From: Algicola sp.
Lineage (GTDB): Bacteria > Bacteroidota > Bacteroidia > Flavobacteriales > Flavobacteriaceae
Length of the DNA: 46,031 nt
Direction: 5' to 3'
Assembly (NCBI GenBank): GCA_018222875.1
Contig: JAAEZL010000007.1
Location: 6,037-52,067 of the forward strand
Both the position numbers and the translations under genes were made by a program. Below, piece after piece: positions 24,076 through 33,024 of this stretch; position 1 is the stretch's first letter; every line of letters starts with the position of its first letter. The notes beneath the pieces were generated by a model. It was not told the DNA's origin. It made no database searches and saw only the letters and a list, made by a program, of their open reading frames with translations.

Positions 24076-25166
24076 TTTTTCACATCTAATGCGTCTCTAA
24101 GGGCATTTCCAATTAACATAAAAGCCATAACCAGAATCATGATACACAATCCCGGAATTAATGCTAAATAAGGTTTTCCTAAAATAATATAATTATAATG
24201 GTCTTTAATCATTGCTCCCCAACTTGACATAGGAGGTTGGGCACCTATACCTAAAAAACTAAGTCCGCTTTCAATCAGAATTGCTGCTGCAAAATTAGCT
24301 GCAGAGATTACAATAATTGGCGCCATTATATTTGGCAGGATATGTTTTGTAATAATTCTGTAATCATTGAATCCCAGAGCTCTTGCTGCTGTTACATATT
24401 GCATTTCTTTTGCACTTATAATTTGCCCTCTGACAACTCTTGCTACTTCAACCCACATGGTTAAACCCACAGCAATAAATACTTGCCAAAATCCTTTTCC
24501 TAAAGCTAATGTGATGGCTATCACTAGTAACAAGGTAGGAATAGACCAGGTGACATTAATTATCCACATAATAAAAGCGTCAATTTTTCCACCGTAGAAT
24601 CCAGCAATACTTCCCATCACTATACCTATAACTAAGGAAATAAATACTGCTATAAAACCAATAAAAAATGAAATTCGAGAACCTATTAATACCCGACTTA
24701 AAAGATCTCTTCCATATTTATCAGTTCCAAAAATGAAGGTTTTTTCTTTAATATAATGTTGATAATCCCTATTCGGAAATCGACTTAAGTCTATTGATTT
24801 TTCAACACCAATTAATCCATCTGAAGCATATTCAGTGTAATTTAATGTATGGTCATCAACAGTGTAATTTGAAATAGGTATTTCTGTATCTGTTTTTAAC
24901 TTTCCAAAGAACACCTTAGAAAAAAAACTTTGCTCAATGTTTAATTCTGAAGGTAAATTTAACAATGTAACTTTAAAACCAGGAGGTTTAGAATGAATTG
25001 ATAAATGCATTTGATTTGCATTTTGAGAATCATCTGGCGCAAGCACATATGCAAAAACAGAGATAAAGCCAATGCTTACAATAAGCCAAAAACTTAAAAC
25101 GCCCCAAAAGTTTTTTTTGAACTTTTGAAGCGCCAATTTTGTTAATGAGCCATTGTTATTACTCAT
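24072..25166 (-). CDS. ABC transporter permease, OppC/DppC type
   Basis: The protein has 364 residues with a membrane helix near residues 20-42, a periplasmic segment of about 100 residues, and then five to six helices of the inner-membrane permease domain. The coupling motif EMQYVTAARALGFNDYRIITKHILPN matches OppC-like permeases of peptide or nickel importers, and FIFGTDKYGRDLLSRVLIGSR is the usual OppC entrance. No ATPase, OppB or binding protein is encoded next to it, so its partners must lie elsewhere. It starts one base after the stop of the protease gene. Confidence 0.9.
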   Translation of the reverse strand: MSNNNGSLTKLALQKFKKNFWGVLSFWLIVSIGFISVFAYVLAPDDSQNANQMHLSIHSKPPGFKVTLLNLPSELNIEQSFFSKVFFGKLKTDTEIPISNYTVDDHTLNYTEYASDGLIGVEKSIDLSRFPNRDYQHYIKEKTFIFGTDKYGRDLLSRVLIGSRISFFIGFIAVFISLVIGIVMGSIAGFYGGKIDAFIMWIINVTWSIPTLLLVIAITLALGKGFWQVFIAVGLTMWVEVARVVRGQIISAKEMQYVTAARALGFNDYRIITKHILPNIMAPIIVISAANFAAAILIESGLSFLGIGAQPPMSSWGAMIKDHYNYIILGKPYLALIPGLCIMILVMAFMLIGNALRDALDVKN

Positions 25167-25167
25167 A

Positions 25168-27345
25168 TTAATTTTTTACAGATGTCGCTACTTTTGATTT
25201 GATTCCGTAAGTCATTTTTAAATCGTTTAAAACATTGAGTGCTTCTTCAATATACACATCTTTGCTTAAGCTTGTGTGCCAGCGCTCACGTTTTTCTTTT
25301 AACACAGAATCTTGCTCCATTAACTTTAACTCTTGAGTTAAAGACTCAAATGTTAAGTTAGTTTGATATTTTGAAAGTTCTTCAAAACGTTTTGCTTCTG
25401 ATTCACTATCATTAAGAGACGCTTTGTAATCGTTATAATTCAAAGAAAACAAATCCTTGTCTCTGATCTTTTTAACCCATTTTGCATTTTCATCAATAAG
25501 CTTTAACTGTTCGTTATTAGCCATACGCTCTTTACTTTTTGCAATGGTCATATCATAATCAAAATAGCTATCCCAAACCTCATATTGTGCTGGTTCAATC
25601 TGACTCCATGGCAACGGGTTTTCCTCATTCTTTTCACCTATATCAATGTAACTGTATCGATTTGGAATAACGACATCACTTTTAACTCCTTCTAACTGAT
25701 TTGAACCACCATTAATTCTATAGAACTTTTGAATGGTCATTTTTAAAGCGCCAATATCTCCACTAGTATTATTTCTAACCATACGGTTAAGGTCAACAAC
25801 TGTTTGAACAGTTCCTTTACCAAACGTTTGATCGCTACCAATGATAATTGCTCGTTTATAATCTTGCATTGCAGCAGCCAGAATTTCTGAGGCTGATGCA
25901 GAGAATTCATTAACTAAAATAACTAACGGACCGTCCCAAACTATTGATCTGTCTCTGTCCATTAATACCTCTTTTGGTTCTCCCGAAGTTTTAACCTGTA
26001 CAACTGGACCTTCTTTTATAAAAAATCCTGCCATATCAACAACAGTTTGTAGAGATCCTCCTCCATTATTTCTTAAATCGAGGACTAAACCTTCCATTCC
26101 TTCGGCTTTTAATTTTTCAATTTCAAGCTTCACATCAGAGGCAGCATTACGATTGTTAACATCATCAAAGTCTACATAAAATCTTGGCAAATCAATAATA
26201 CCATATTTTTTTCCATCTTTAATTACTGTAGATGATTTGGCATAGGTTTCACCTAATTCGACGATATCTCTTGTAATTGTTATATCCTGTATAGTACCAT
26301 CCACTTTTTTGACTGTAAGCGTAACGTCAGTCCCTTTAGGACCTTTTATAAACTTAACAGCGTCACTGGTTCGCATACCAACAACATTTAGGGCTTCCTC
26401 TTCATCTTCCTGCTTTAGTTTTAATATTTGATCATCTACTTCAAGCTCTTTCTGTCTCCATGCTGGACCACCAGCTATGACTTCCATAATGGTGATAACA
26501 TCCATCTTTTTTTGAAGTCTTGCTCCAATTCCTTCAAAATTACCTGAAATATCGGCATCAAAACGCTCTTTATCTTCAGGCTCATAATATGCGGTATGTG
26601 GATCGTATTCGCGAACAATAGCATTTACATACACAGAAAGTAGGTCTTTTCTTCGTCTGTCTTCCATATATTCATATAATTCATCTAAAGATTTTAAAGT
26701 AATTTCACGGGCTTCAGCTTCAAGTTCAGCTAAAGATTTTTCAGTAAAATCCTCATCTTTTTTGTCTTCGGAATCCTTTTCGTTTGCTCTTTTGAGATCT
26801 CTTTCTTGCTGAGCAATTAAATCATCATAATTAGCAATCGTTGAAAATTTAAGCTGATGTCTCCATCTTTCTTTTAACTCCTTTTTTGAATTAACATAAG
26901 TCAAATCTTCGTATTTAGTAGAAAATTCTTCATTAACAGAAAAATCAAAAGGGTTTTTCAATACCTCTTTGTAAATCTCTTTAGACTCAGCCAATCGTTG
27001 TAAATAGCGTTCGTAAGTAATGTTAAAAAAGCTAACATCATAGGCTTTGATTTGGTCGTCTAAGTCTGTTTTATATTTTTCAAATTCCTTGATGTCGGAC
27101 GCATGAAAATAGCGTTTTAAAGGATCCAGTTGTTCCAAATAATCATCAAATACTTCTTGCGAAAAATCATCGTTAATATCTTGAGGACTAAAATGTCCTT
27201 CATCAAGCAAATACGTTACTAATTGAATAAGTAGTTTATCTTTATTTGGGTCTTCAAATTTTTTGGATGTAAAACTGCATGAAGCAAAAGCCAGCAGTAA
27301 CACCAAAAGCAATAATTTAAAATTTCTTTGCATAATATTTTTCAT
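25168..27345 (-). CDS. C-terminal processing (tail-specific) protease, S41 family lipoprotein
   Basis: From ATG 27345 the protein has 725 residues; the frame opens further upstream (to 27408), but MKNIMQRNFKLLLLVLLLAFASC supplies a lipoprotein signal with the lipobox at the cysteine, so an inner start is preferred (27333 is also possible). Domains in order are an N-terminal helical Prc-like region, a PDZ domain around FEGIGARLQKKMDVITIMEV, and the S41 protease with catalytic serine in NEFSASASEI and lysine in FGKGTVQTV. A DUF3340-like tail follows. It probably degrades or trims envelope proteins at the periplasmic side. It is co-transcribed with the permease. Confidence 0.93.
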   Translation of the reverse strand: MKNIMQRNFKLLLLVLLLAFASCSFTSKKFEDPNKDKLLIQLVTYLLDEGHFSPQDINDDFSQEVFDDYLEQLDPLKRYFHASDIKEFEKYKTDLDDQIKAYDVSFFNITYERYLQRLAESKEIYKEVLKNPFDFSVNEEFSTKYEDLTYVNSKKELKERWRHQLKFSTIANYDDLIAQQERDLKRANEKDSEDKKDEDFTEKSLAELEAEAREITLKSLDELYEYMEDRRRKDLLSVYVNAIVREYDPHTAYYEPEDKERFDADISGNFEGIGARLQKKMDVITIMEVIAGGPAWRQKELEVDDQILKLKQEDEEEALNVVGMRTSDAVKFIKGPKGTDVTLTVKKVDGTIQDITITRDIVELGETYAKSSTVIKDGKKYGIIDLPRFYVDFDDVNNRNAASDVKLEIEKLKAEGMEGLVLDLRNNGGGSLQTVVDMAGFFIKEGPVVQVKTSGEPKEVLMDRDRSIVWDGPLVILVNEFSASASEILAAAMQDYKRAIIIGSDQTFGKGTVQTVVDLNRMVRNNTSGDIGALKMTIQKFYRINGGSNQLEGVKSDVVIPNRYSYIDIGEKNEENPLPWSQIEPAQYEVWDSYFDYDMTIAKSKERMANNEQLKLIDENAKWVKKIRDKDLFSLNYNDYKASLNDSESEAKRFEELSKYQTNLTFESLTQELKLMEQDSVLKEKRERWHTSLSKDVYIEEALNVLNDLKMTYGIKSKVATSVKN

Positions 27346-27517
27346 AGTAAATCTTTTATGTAACACAACAAAATTTGGTTTCAAATTAACCTCAATATGT
27401 AATGACATAGAATTTTATAATTTCTACTAAAGTAAAAGAAAAAACCATGCCAATAAAATCAAGTGCTACTAATTTTTTGTTAAACCTTTATTTATAGGAT
27501 TTTCAAGCGTCTTTGTG

Positions 27518-27525
27518 TACTTTTG
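27518..27525 (+). promoter_or_regulatory. -7 element for surE
   Basis: TACTTTTG fits TAnnTTTG and ends 22 bases before the ATG at 27548. It overlaps the alternative upstream GTG start at 27515, which argues that translation does not begin there. Confidence 0.5.
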
Positions 27526-27547
27526 TGAATATCAAAAAATTAGATTA

Positions 27548-28324
27548 ATGTCAAAAAAGCCTCTTATTCTTGTTACTAATGACGATGGGATTACTGCTCC
27601 AGGAATCAGAACGTTAATTGAAGTCATGATAACCATTGGCGATGTTGTTGTTATAGCACCTGATAGTCCGCAAAGCGGAATGGGTCACGCTATTACTATA
27701 AACTCTACCTTACATGTAGAAAAAGTCACTATAGATGAAGGTCCGCAAGAAGAATACAGTTGTTCAGGAACTCCAGCAGATTGTGTGAAGTTTGGTGTAA
27801 AACAATTATTAAAGAGACGACCAGATTTATGTGTATCTGGAATTAATCATGGCTCGAACTCATCTATAAATGTCATTTATTCAGGAACAATGAGTGCTGC
27901 GATTGAGGCTGGTGTTGAAGACATTCCTGCTATCGGATTTTCACTTTGTGATTACAACTGGAGTGCCAATTTTGAAGCTTGTAAAACCTATGTGAAAACA
28001 ATTGCTGAAAATGTTCTTAAACATGGTCTGGACAGCGGAACAGTACTAAATGTCAATTTTCCTAAATTGGACAAGAACGACATAAAAGGTATCAAAATAT
28101 GTCGTCAGGCAAGGGCTAATTGGGAAGAAGAGTTTGATAAACGTACAAATCCTCAGGGCAGGGAATATTATTGGTTAACCGGAAAGTTTGTCAATCTGGA
28201 CCATGGTGAAGACACCGATGAATGGGCTTTGTCTAATGGTTATGTTTCTGTTGTTCCAGTACAGTTTGACCTAACAGCACATCAGAGCATTCAACAACTA
28301 AATACATGGAAATTTGAAGAATAA
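27548..28324 (+). CDS. surE: 5'/3'-nucleotidase SurE
   Basis: SurE removes phosphate from nucleoside monophosphates. From ATG 27548 the protein has 258 residues: the family start KKPLILVTNDDGITAPGI carries the metal-binding Asp-Asp, followed by DSPQSGMGHAIT, CSGTPADCVKFG and SGINHGSNSSINVIYSGTM. An upstream GTG in the same frame (27515) would add 11 residues not found in the family and lies before the probable promoter. The next gene starts inside its last codons. Confidence 0.96.
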   Translation: MSKKPLILVTNDDGITAPGIRTLIEVMITIGDVVVIAPDSPQSGMGHAITINSTLHVEKVTIDEGPQEEYSCSGTPADCVKFGVKQLLKRRPDLCVSGINHGSNSSINVIYSGTMSAAIEAGVEDIPAIGFSLCDYNWSANFEACKTYVKTIAENVLKHGLDSGTVLNVNFPKLDKNDIKGIKICRQARANWEEEFDKRTNPQGREYYWLTGKFVNLDHGEDTDEWALSNGYVSVVPVQFDLTAHQSIQQLNTWKFEE

Positions 28325-28598
28325 AGACGTTATTATAGGAATCGTTATTGGATTAATTGCAAGTGTCATCGGACTCACATTGTCGTTGTTATTTTTTGGC
28401 ACAGGAGACTCTATAGGCAACTCTCTTGATATTGCAATAGCTCAAGATGTATTAACAAAACTCGTTAGTATTGGTGCGCTTCTTAATCTAGGCGCTTTCT
28501 TTTTATTTTTAAACACAAATAAAGAATCTCGTGCTAAAGGTGTTCTTATTGCCACTGTTGTCGTCGCACTTATAACCATTATTATCAGATTTACATAA
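28314..28598 (+). CDS. Small two- to three-helix membrane protein of unknown function
   Basis: The protein has 94 residues, with hydrophobic stretches at about 7-28 (IIGIVIGLIASVIGLTLSLLFF), 50-65 and 73-92. The start is TTG 28314, overlapping surE by 11 bases. The stop is directly followed by the lpxB ATG. Tight coupling on both sides indicates a real gene co-translated with surE and lpxB. I do not recognise a family. A membrane role near lipid A synthesis is a guess from position only. Confidence 0.75.
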   Translation: MKNKDVIIGIVIGLIASVIGLTLSLLFFGTGDSIGNSLDIAIAQDVLTKLVSIGALLNLGAFFLFLNTNKESRAKGVLIATVVVALITIIIRFT

Positions 28599-29708
28599 AT
28601 GAAATATTACATCATAGCTGGCGAAGCCTCCGGAGACCTTCATGGTTCCAATTTGATGAAAGCATTACAAAGACAAGATATAAATGCTGAATTCAGGTTT
28701 TGGGGAGGTGATCTTATGCAAGCTGTTGGTGGTACTTTAGTGACACATTATAAAGATCGCTCTTTTATGGGTTTTGCTGAAGTGATCTTCAATCTTCGGA
28801 AGATTTTAGGTCTGATAAACTATTGCAAAACTGATATTGAAAATTATCAACCTGATGTGATTATTTTTATAGACAATTCTGGTTTTAATTTGCGTATTGC
28901 CAAATGGGCTCAAGAAAAGAATTTCAAAACACATTATTACATATCACCTCAAGTTTGGGCATCTAGAGCTGGCAGAGTAGAAAAAATTAAGCGTGATATT
29001 GATGCTATGTATGTCATCCTTCCGTTTGAAAAAGAGTTTTACGCTAAATATGATTATAATGTAAATTTTGTTGGACATCCTTTAATTGATGCCATTTCTA
29101 ACAGACATCAGGTTGACGAAAACACATTCAGAAATGACTATCAGCTTAGCAACAAACCAATTATTGCGCTTTTACCAGGAAGCAGAAAACAAGAAATCAC
29201 TAAAATGCTTGGTGTTATGCTAAGTCTGGTCAATGATTTTAAAGCGTATCAATTTGTAATTGCTGGTGCACCAAGTCAGGACTATAACTTTTATAAACCT
29301 TTTATAAAACAAGATAATGTGGCTTTTATTTCAAATAAAACCTATGATTTACTGAGTGTATCTCATGCTGCACTTGTCACCTCTGGAACTGCAACTTTAG
29401 AGACTGCTTTATTTAAAGTTCCTCAGGTGGTTTGTTATAAGGCAAATGCCATTTCGTATCAAATTGCAAAACGAATTATTACTTTAAAATTTATATCGCT
29501 TGTGAATTTAATTATGGATCGCGAAGTCGTTACCGAATTAATTCAAGGTGATTTGAATAAGAAGCGTCTCAAAAAAGAACTGACTAAGATTCTTGAAGAT
29601 GATGAGCGCATTAGGTTATTTATTGACTATTACGATTTAGAAAAAAAACTAGGAGGAAAAGGTGCCAGCGACAAAGCTGCTAAATTAATTTTTGAAAGTT
29701 GTAAATAA
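28599..29708 (+). CDS. lpxB: Lipid-A-disaccharide synthase LpxB
   Basis: LpxB (GT19) joins UDP-2,3-diacylglucosamine and lipid X into the lipid A disaccharide at the inner membrane. The protein has 369 residues. Motifs are MKYYIIAGEASGDLHGSNL at the N-terminus, then YISPQVWASRAGRVEKIKRD, FVGHPLID, LLPGSRKQEI and VTSGTATLETAL. The start codon is ATG 28599, directly after the preceding stop. Confidence 0.97.
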   Translation: MKYYIIAGEASGDLHGSNLMKALQRQDINAEFRFWGGDLMQAVGGTLVTHYKDRSFMGFAEVIFNLRKILGLINYCKTDIENYQPDVIIFIDNSGFNLRIAKWAQEKNFKTHYYISPQVWASRAGRVEKIKRDIDAMYVILPFEKEFYAKYDYNVNFVGHPLIDAISNRHQVDENTFRNDYQLSNKPIIALLPGSRKQEITKMLGVMLSLVNDFKAYQFVIAGAPSQDYNFYKPFIKQDNVAFISNKTYDLLSVSHAALVTSGTATLETALFKVPQVVCYKANAISYQIAKRIITLKFISLVNLIMDREVVTELIQGDLNKKRLKKELTKILEDDERIRLFIDYYDLEKKLGGKGASDKAAKLIFESCK

Positions 29709-29783
29709 GATTGTTAAAAATCAAAACTCATTATTCTTTTCTAATTAAATCAATTATTTATTTTTAGATTTTAATTGCAGTTC

Positions 29784-30302
29784 ATGAAAAAAGTTATCCT
29801 ACTTCTAATATTATGCTTAAGTTTTGGCAGTTGTAAGTCTTCAAAAGGCATAAAAACTAAAAAAACCAGAATGACAAAAGTCAGCACTAATAAAACAAAT
29901 ACCAATTCTTCACCCTCAAAAACTATTGCAAGCATTATTGATTACGCACAGACGTTTGAAGGCACACGTTACAAATATGGTGGCACAACAAAGCGAGGTA
30001 TGGACTGCTCTGGCCTTGTTGTTACAGCTTTCCAGAAAGAAAATATCAGTTTACCAAGAACCACTGCAGCTTTAAAAAATACAGGTGACTGGATTGATGT
30101 TAAAGATGTTAAAGAAGGTGATTTGCTGTTTTTCGCCACTAAGAAAAACAGTCGTAAAGTGAATCACGTAGGTATTGTTACAAAAAGCAGACCTGGATTT
30201 GTTGAATTTATTCATTCTACAACAAGTAGAGGTGTGATTACTTCTAATTTATCTGAACGTTACTGGTACTTAGCTTATGTTCAGGCGAGACGCGTAATAT
30301 AG
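29784..30302 (+). CDS. NlpC/P60 (C40) peptidase, lipoprotein
   Basis: From ATG 29784 the protein has 172 residues. An upstream TTG (29775) would only add three residues before the lysine pair of the signal. The signal KKVILLLILCLSFGSC ends in a lipobox, so the protein is membrane-anchored. After a Lys/Thr/Ser-rich linker comes the C40 domain: YKYGGTTKRGMDCSGLV with the catalytic cysteine (residue 75), NHVGIVTK with the histidine, and EFIHSTTSRG with the third polar residue. It likely cleaves peptidoglycan stem peptides. Confidence 0.93.
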   Translation: MKKVILLLILCLSFGSCKSSKGIKTKKTRMTKVSTNKTNTNSSPSKTIASIIDYAQTFEGTRYKYGGTTKRGMDCSGLVVTAFQKENISLPRTTAALKNTGDWIDVKDVKEGDLLFFATKKNSRKVNHVGIVTKSRPGFVEFIHSTTSRGVITSNLSERYWYLAYVQARRVI

Positions 30303-30343
30303 ATTATTTTCTATTTATATAGATTATTTACTATATTAGGAGA

Positions 30344-32377
30344 GTGAAATCTCTTAATTTTATAATCATTAAGCTTACAGCCTGTTTAACAAGTGGAATT
30401 TCGTGTACTCATTTTTTTAAGTTTAGCTTATATCACGTATTCTACTTGTGCATTGGATTGCTAGCTATTTTGTTCTTGGCAAATCACATTGCAAAACGAC
30501 AATTACGTAAAACTATCTGGTTTGGACTGATAGCTTATGCTTCAATGTTCGCTCTTGGAGCTTTAACGTATACAACTCACAATCAAAAAAACGCTCCACA
30601 ACATTATACTAATAAGGAACATCTTTTTCCAACAGGTTCAAACGATATCACATGTGTTATAAAAGAACGCATGAAACCAACAAAATATTATGAAAAATAC
30701 AGCGTACAACTACGAAAAGTGAATGAACAAATAGTACAAGGAAGGGTCTTATTAAACATAAAGAAAACAGATAGTTCTAAAATATATCATGTGGATGATG
30801 TCTTATTTATCCATTCAGAATTTCAAGATGTTAGAAATCCGAGAAATCCGAATCAGTTCAATTACAAAGACTATTTAGAAAAGCAATACATCTATCATCA
30901 ACTTTTTACTGATCCAGATCTCATTTTTGAAATATCATCAAAAAGAAGTACGGTTTATGGCTATGCTGATGCTTTAAGACAACAGATTAATGAAAAACTA
31001 AATGGCTTCAATTTTAAATCTGATGAATTAGCCGTTATCAACGCTTTAATTCTTGGGCAAAGACAAGACATGGACCGAAACATGTATAACGATTATGCTA
31101 ATGCTGGAGCCATTCATATTTTAGCAGTTTCCGGACTTCATGTTGGCATCATACTAATGCTATTGAATTTTATTTTAAAGCCTCTCGAACACCTAAAACG
31201 AGGCCATGTCATCAAGGTAATCAGTATTCTATTCTTACTATGGAGTTTTGCTGTAATCGCTGGATTATCAGCATCAGTTACCAGAGCAGTCATCATGTTT
31301 AGCATCATTGCCATTGCTATGCATTTAAAACGACCGACAAACATTTATAACACCTTATCTATTTCAATATTTATATTGCTTTTGATAAAGCCAATGTTTT
31401 TATTTGATATCGGTTTTCAAATGAGTTATTTAGCTGTATTTGCAATCGTTTCCATTCAACCTTTACTGTACAAACTTTGGCCTCCAAAATGGAAGCTTGT
31501 AGATTATTTTTGGCAGATAACCACAGTAACCTTTGCTGCACAGTTGGGAGTAGCACCAATTAGTTTGTTTTACTTTCATCAATTTCCCGGCTTGTTCTTT
31601 GTGTCAAATTTGGCCATTATCCCCTTTTTAGGTTTGATTTTAGGATTCGGAATTTTAGTAATTGTATTATCACTTATGAATTGTCTTCCAGAATTATTAG
31701 CAACCGTGTTTGGAAGTCTTATTAGTGCGATGAATCAGGTGGTGTTTTGGGTTTCAAAACAAGAAGCATTCTTAATCACAGACATTTCTTTTGGTGCATT
31801 TCATGTCATTGCCACTTACCTAGTGTTATTATCGCTGTTATTTATATTTCAAAAATTTAACCATAGGCGAACTGTATATGCTTTACTTTCAATCGTGATA
31901 TTTCAGAGTGTTTTAATCTACACAAAACGTATAAATAATTTTGAAGCCTTTATCATATTTCATAAAAGCAGACATAGTATTCTAGGAAAAAAGGCCAACG
32001 ATAAGCTTACTATCTGGCATGATTTAGATAGCAATACACTTAAAAAGGATAAGATGATTCACAATTACAAAGTTGAAAATTTTATAAAGTCTGTTAGTTA
32101 TGATTCTTTATCAAATATTTATAAAGTGCATCAAAAAACACTTTTAGTTATTGATAGTATAAGTGTTTACAATGTAAGTTTTAGGGCAGATTATATTCTG
32201 TTACGCCATTCGCCTAGGATCAATCTGAAACGTCTTATAGATTCACTACAACCAGAGCTTATTATTGCAGATGGCAGTAACTACAAATCTTATGTGCAAC
32301 GATGGAAACGAACGTGTTTAATGGAAAAACTCCCTTTTCATCAAACCAGTGAAAAAGGAGCGTTTGTATTAAAATAA
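30344..32377 (+). CDS. comEC: ComEC/Rec2-type DNA uptake channel protein
   Basis: The protein has 677 residues. The N-terminal part has membrane helices and a DUF4131-like soluble segment; the core carries the Competence-domain motif IHILAVSGLHVGIILML and FQMSYLAVFAIV. ComEC passes single-stranded DNA into the cytoplasm during transformation. The tail (about 540-677) has beta-strand remnants (ADYILLRHSPRINLKRL, PELIIADGS) in the place of a metallo-beta-lactamase domain, but no HxHxDH metal site. The start is GTG 30344 with AGGAGA just upstream, an unusually good Shine-Dalgarno sequence for this phylum. Confidence 0.92.
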   Translation: MKSLNFIIIKLTACLTSGISCTHFFKFSLYHVFYLCIGLLAILFLANHIAKRQLRKTIWFGLIAYASMFALGALTYTTHNQKNAPQHYTNKEHLFPTGSNDITCVIKERMKPTKYYEKYSVQLRKVNEQIVQGRVLLNIKKTDSSKIYHVDDVLFIHSEFQDVRNPRNPNQFNYKDYLEKQYIYHQLFTDPDLIFEISSKRSTVYGYADALRQQINEKLNGFNFKSDELAVINALILGQRQDMDRNMYNDYANAGAIHILAVSGLHVGIILMLLNFILKPLEHLKRGHVIKVISILFLLWSFAVIAGLSASVTRAVIMFSIIAIAMHLKRPTNIYNTLSISIFILLLIKPMFLFDIGFQMSYLAVFAIVSIQPLLYKLWPPKWKLVDYFWQITTVTFAAQLGVAPISLFYFHQFPGLFFVSNLAIIPFLGLILGFGILVIVLSLMNCLPELLATVFGSLISAMNQVVFWVSKQEAFLITDISFGAFHVIATYLVLLSLLFIFQKFNHRRTVYALLSIVIFQSVLIYTKRINNFEAFIIFHKSRHSILGKKANDKLTIWHDLDSNTLKKDKMIHNYKVENFIKSVSYDSLSNIYKVHQKTLLVIDSISVYNVSFRADYILLRHSPRINLKRLIDSLQPELIIADGSNYKSYVQRWKRTCLMEKLPFHQTSEKGAFVLK

Positions 32378-32383
32378 TATATT

Positions 32384-32938
32384 TTATTGTTGAAACTCAG
32401 GCTTAAAAGCTGAATAATATGCATTAAAATCTTCCTGAGTAGTCATTGATTTATAATCATCACCCAAAAATAATTTTAAGTATAATTCAAGTTGCTGTGG
32501 CTTTTGATAGCCTCTAATTGGTGAAATCACTTTAGCATCTACATCAAAGAAAACGATGGTTGGATACGCACTAACTTTTAAGTAACGTGTTAAATCATGA
32601 ACTCCATTTCTTCTGCTTTTTAATTCTGGTTTATAGTTAGGATTACTAAAGGTTTTGCCATCATAAGTTACTGTTGAATTACCTTCAGCATCAAACTTAA
32701 CAGCGTAGTAATTTTTATTTACAAACTCCACAACATCTTTATTATGGAATGTATTTTTATCTAACATTTTACATGGTCCACACCAATTGGTGTAAACATC
32801 CATCATTATTTTTTTAGGATTTTTTTTCTGAAGTTCCAAAGCCTCTTCAAAAGTCACCCAGTTAATTTCTTGTACCTGAGAGAAACTATTAACTGATGTT
32901 AATAGTGCTAAAACGAATATATAAGTTAATTTTTTCAT
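32384..32938 (-). CDS. Periplasmic thioredoxin-like protein
   Basis: The protein has 184 residues: a Sec signal (LTYIFVLALLTSVNSFSQ), then a thioredoxin fold with the redox motif W-C-G-P-C (cysteines 53 and 56), and the cis-proline loop in SAYPTIVFFD. It has an insert of about 25 residues after the second strand (VTYDGKTFSNPNYKPELKS), as in related Bacteroidota proteins annotated as thiol-disulfide or thioredoxin-family proteins. Its partner is not evident. It is convergent with comEC, 6 bases apart. Confidence 0.9.
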   Translation of the reverse strand: MKKLTYIFVLALLTSVNSFSQVQEINWVTFEEALELQKKNPKKIMMDVYTNWCGPCKMLDKNTFHNKDVVEFVNKNYYAVKFDAEGNSTVTYDGKTFSNPNYKPELKSRRNGVHDLTRYLKVSAYPTIVFFDVDAKVISPIRGYQKPQQLELYLKLFLGDDYKSMTTQEDFNAYYSAFKPEFQQ

Positions 32939-32974
32939 ATCAAATGTGTTGCAATTTCTGTTCCGAACTTACAA

Positions 32975-33000
32975 AAAATGCTCCAAAAAGGGAGCATTTT
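32975..33000. terminator. Bidirectional terminator after the POT transporter gene
   Basis: AAAATGCTCC and GGAGCATTTT form a perfect 10-bp stem around AAAAAG. A T run follows on the minus strand, as expected for the transporter gene ending at 33025. Confidence 0.85.
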
Positions 33001-33024
33001 AAGTTATTTTAACGATTTAATCGT

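Noticed and set aside
27515-27547. Upstream GTG start for surE
   Set aside because: It lies before or inside the probable promoter element TACTTTTG, and the extra 11 residues are not part of the SurE family.
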